Positions 62,158 through 64,000 of a stretch of 64,000 nucleotides of DNA are shown here, one piece after another (the stretch's first letter is position 1; every line of letters begins with the position of its first letter). The notes below the pieces were generated by a model. It was not told the origin of the DNA. It did no database searches and worked only from the letters and a program-made list of their open reading frames with translations. The stretch spans positions 92,592,421 through 92,656,420 of the forward strand of contig CM062820.1 of the NCBI GenBank assembly GCA_031772625.1. The letters are read 5' to 3'. Origin of the DNA: Pinus tabuliformis (taxonomy: Eukaryota; Streptophyta; Pinopsida; Pinales; Pinaceae). Made by a program: the position numbers and the translations under genes.

Positions 62158-64000
62158 TTGTTGGAAATACTTAGAAGGGGGTGAATCAATATTTCGCTAC
62201 AATTAATTAATTTTAATATTTATGGCATTAAATAACATTAGCATCAGGTCAAAACATAATCAACATCACATCACATGAACAATTAATCATTCAACAATAC
62301 ACAACATCAAAGATAATATGCAAGATATTTTTAGGTGGAAACCATTCCTGGAGAAAAACCACCAAACATTTTTAATATAAATATTTAAAATATTACATCA
62401 ACATGAAGATTAAACTTCTGATATTCTCTAGCAACAACTGGAAGGAGTCTCCAACCCCTTGATTTATCAACTCCAATTGAAAGGATGCTCCAAAACCTTG
62501 ATTCAATAGCTCCAACTAGGAGGAGACTCCAACCCCCTGTCTTTATCAACTCCAACCAAAAGGATGCTCCAACACCATGATTTACCAGCTCCAACTCAAA
62601 GGAGGCTCCAACCCCCTAGTTTTATCAACTTTAATTGAAAAGATGCTCCGATACCCTATAAGGTTCAACTTGTCCTAGCACCACCCTGCCACCCAACCCA
62701 ACAAGCCACCACTTGCCTTGAAGGCTCCAACCTTCAATTCACCACAGTGGACCACAATTTCATCTCATTTTCAAATTGGATCCGCCTCTACTTAATATCA
62801 ATCATAAAATCAATTTGTTGACTGTGTTAATCTGTAATACTAGCACAAGGTTGTCAGTGACAACTGCTCATCAAAAAATCAAACCCTAGCTAAACAATCC
62901 AATAGTACACAATACTCTTTTCTCAATAAACACATCCACTACATGCTCAACATGTATATCTAATGACAAACCTTAGCAACATAGAGATAGATCCATAACA
63001 AGCATCTCTTGCACAACAACTGCTCTAATCATATGTCTCTGCTTTAGCCCAATAGATTATTCTCGCTATCACAACAATTGTCACAAATTTGTCGCCATTG
63101 CTAATGTACAATCTGAGGTGCCACAAGTCTGCAATGCTACCAATAATCATGAATATGCAACGAGAAGCAAACCAACAACAACTAGGGCACACAACAGTGT
63201 TGATTTTTTTCCCAAATATGGCGTAACAATTGCACCTTTCTATATCTCAACAAAAGCACCAAATTGGAATAGATTTTGAGTTTTTAACAGTAATAACACT
63301 TTAGCATCTGTGAATTTATACCTACATCACTTCTTAGTTCAATTCTCTTCATCAAATACAATTATCTATTCAACATATTAACTCCAATTCTCAAAAATTT
63401 GTTCTGTAATAGTATTAGGCTTTAGCCTTGCAAACACATAATTCTTTTACCAAATTTAAAGCATGAATTTGCATACAACCCTCTATGATTTGAATTTTCA
63501 CTGTTAGAAAACCATGGATCAAGTGGCACACATATTGTATTTCAATTCCAAAGCTAAGACCCCTACAATTCCTTCACAAATATAATAATGATATATAGAA
63601 ATGACACTAATTTGCTTACATCGCTTATGCTTTCTACACCCTTACTAGCACACCTTCATTGCACTAATCATTCGTGCCATCAAATGTTATTTTGACCGTT
63701 GCTTACAATTCAATCCTTCAAGAAATCCTTTGAACAATCTTTAAAGTTGCCTTAGGATAACATTGATGCAAGTTTGAAAGGGCTGAGAGATACTTCAAAT
63801 TTCCTTAACAAATGATCTCTTTTTTCACAATATGATGAGATAAATGAGCTCAAAAAACCCTTAAATTTTGCATAAATGATCCTCTCATCAGGCCTCTAAA
63901 ATGAGTCTTGATCCAACCTTAGAAAATGCCTAAAACAATGTCGAAATGATAACAAAAGGTATGCTTTAGAGGGCTGAGAAATTAGGCCAAAATAAACATT
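62158..64000 (-). repeat. 5' LTR of the minus element, incomplete
   Basis: It extends from the primer site to beyond the window end, so it is longer than 1.8 kb. It includes the 78-bp repeats at 62440 and the segment shared with 58111. Confidence 0.65.
62440..62660. repeat. 78-bp tandem repeat in the LTR
   Basis: Units with ctccaacccc at 62449, 62527 and 62606, each followed by tttatcaactccaa-like sequence and ggatgctcca. Reversed, the phrase ttggagtc recalls the LTR of the plus element. Confidence 0.85.

Larger units (their letters stand above)
58111..64000 (-). mobile_element. Gag-only copia-like LTR element (minus strand), broken, runs off the window
   Basis: Read from right to left. The 5' LTR covers at least 62158-64000 (its inner end is ttccaaca on the minus strand). 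A primer site follows (attgggatcagagc on the minus strand, 62144-62157), then gag with a coiled coil (about 62050-61000) and a CCHC knuckle near 60900 (ECFKCHNYEHVARDC). There is no protease, RT or integrase before the 3' part, which has a purine tract gtcaaagggggatag on the minus strand near 60245. A 3' LTR segment lies at 58111-58530, matching 63570-64000. Broken, with about ten breaks. It faces the plus element tail to tail. Confidence 0.72.

Overview
The window looks like nuclear DNA of a seed plant with a large, transposon-rich genome. Evidence: one recognisable single-copy housekeeping gene with long introns, plant-type LINEs that carry a terminal RNase H, Ty3/gypsy Tat-lineage and Ty1/copia LTR fossils, a tRNA-derived SINE, small DNA transposons and (TA)n microsatellites. 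A gymnosperm or another slowly evolving large-genome plant is plausible, but the sequence alone does not settle the species.

Layout. 1-19.1 kb: a minus-strand L1-type LINE (ORF1, endonuclease, reverse transcriptase, RNase H) split by a 12,487-bp Tat-lineage Ty3/gypsy element at 6011-18497. The insertion has two 1,051-bp LTRs, a 5-bp target duplication (agggc), gag-pol remnants, an extra RNase H after the integrase and an antisense ORF. 19.2-19.8 kb: a dsRNA-binding-domain exon like the second domain of HYL1/DRB1, with a possible following exon. 20-26 kb: AT-rich DNA, an unclassified coding remnant, a plus-strand LINE 3' end and TA microsatellites. 26.28-28.13 kb: a second 5'-truncated LINE 3' end (minus strand, 12-bp target duplication) with a 206-aa coiled-coil ORF after RNase H. 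28.7-31 kb: a decayed Ty1/copia element hit by a SINE with an 18-bp target duplication. 31.2-34.1 kb: a LINE ORF1 (DUF4283/zinc knuckle) remnant and duplicated segments. 34.7-38.7 kb: a decayed LRR receptor-kinase pseudogene.

41.87-47.76 kb holds the only clearly intact gene, cytosolic ribosomal protein eL14 (RPL14), 134 aa in five coding exons. The first coding exon is only the ATG, and the promoter has a telo-box. Intron 1 carries a 1-kb hAT-like element; intron 2 carries a recent 190-bp tandem duplication. 48.6-49.4 kb: an unrecognised broken coding remnant on the minus strand. 50.5-53.6 kb: nested tandem duplications with Mutator-like MITEs, including a filled and an empty site within the same window. 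55-64 kb: two gag-only, copia-like LTR fossils arranged tail to tail, the second running off the window end.

There is no operon-like logic here. The biology is one ribosomal protein gene, one possible exon of a small-RNA pathway gene, and a layered record of insertions and local duplications. The strongest leads for novelty are the downstream coiled-coil ORFs on LINE 3' ends, the antisense ORF with its own TATA-like box in the Tat element, and the paired gag-only elements.
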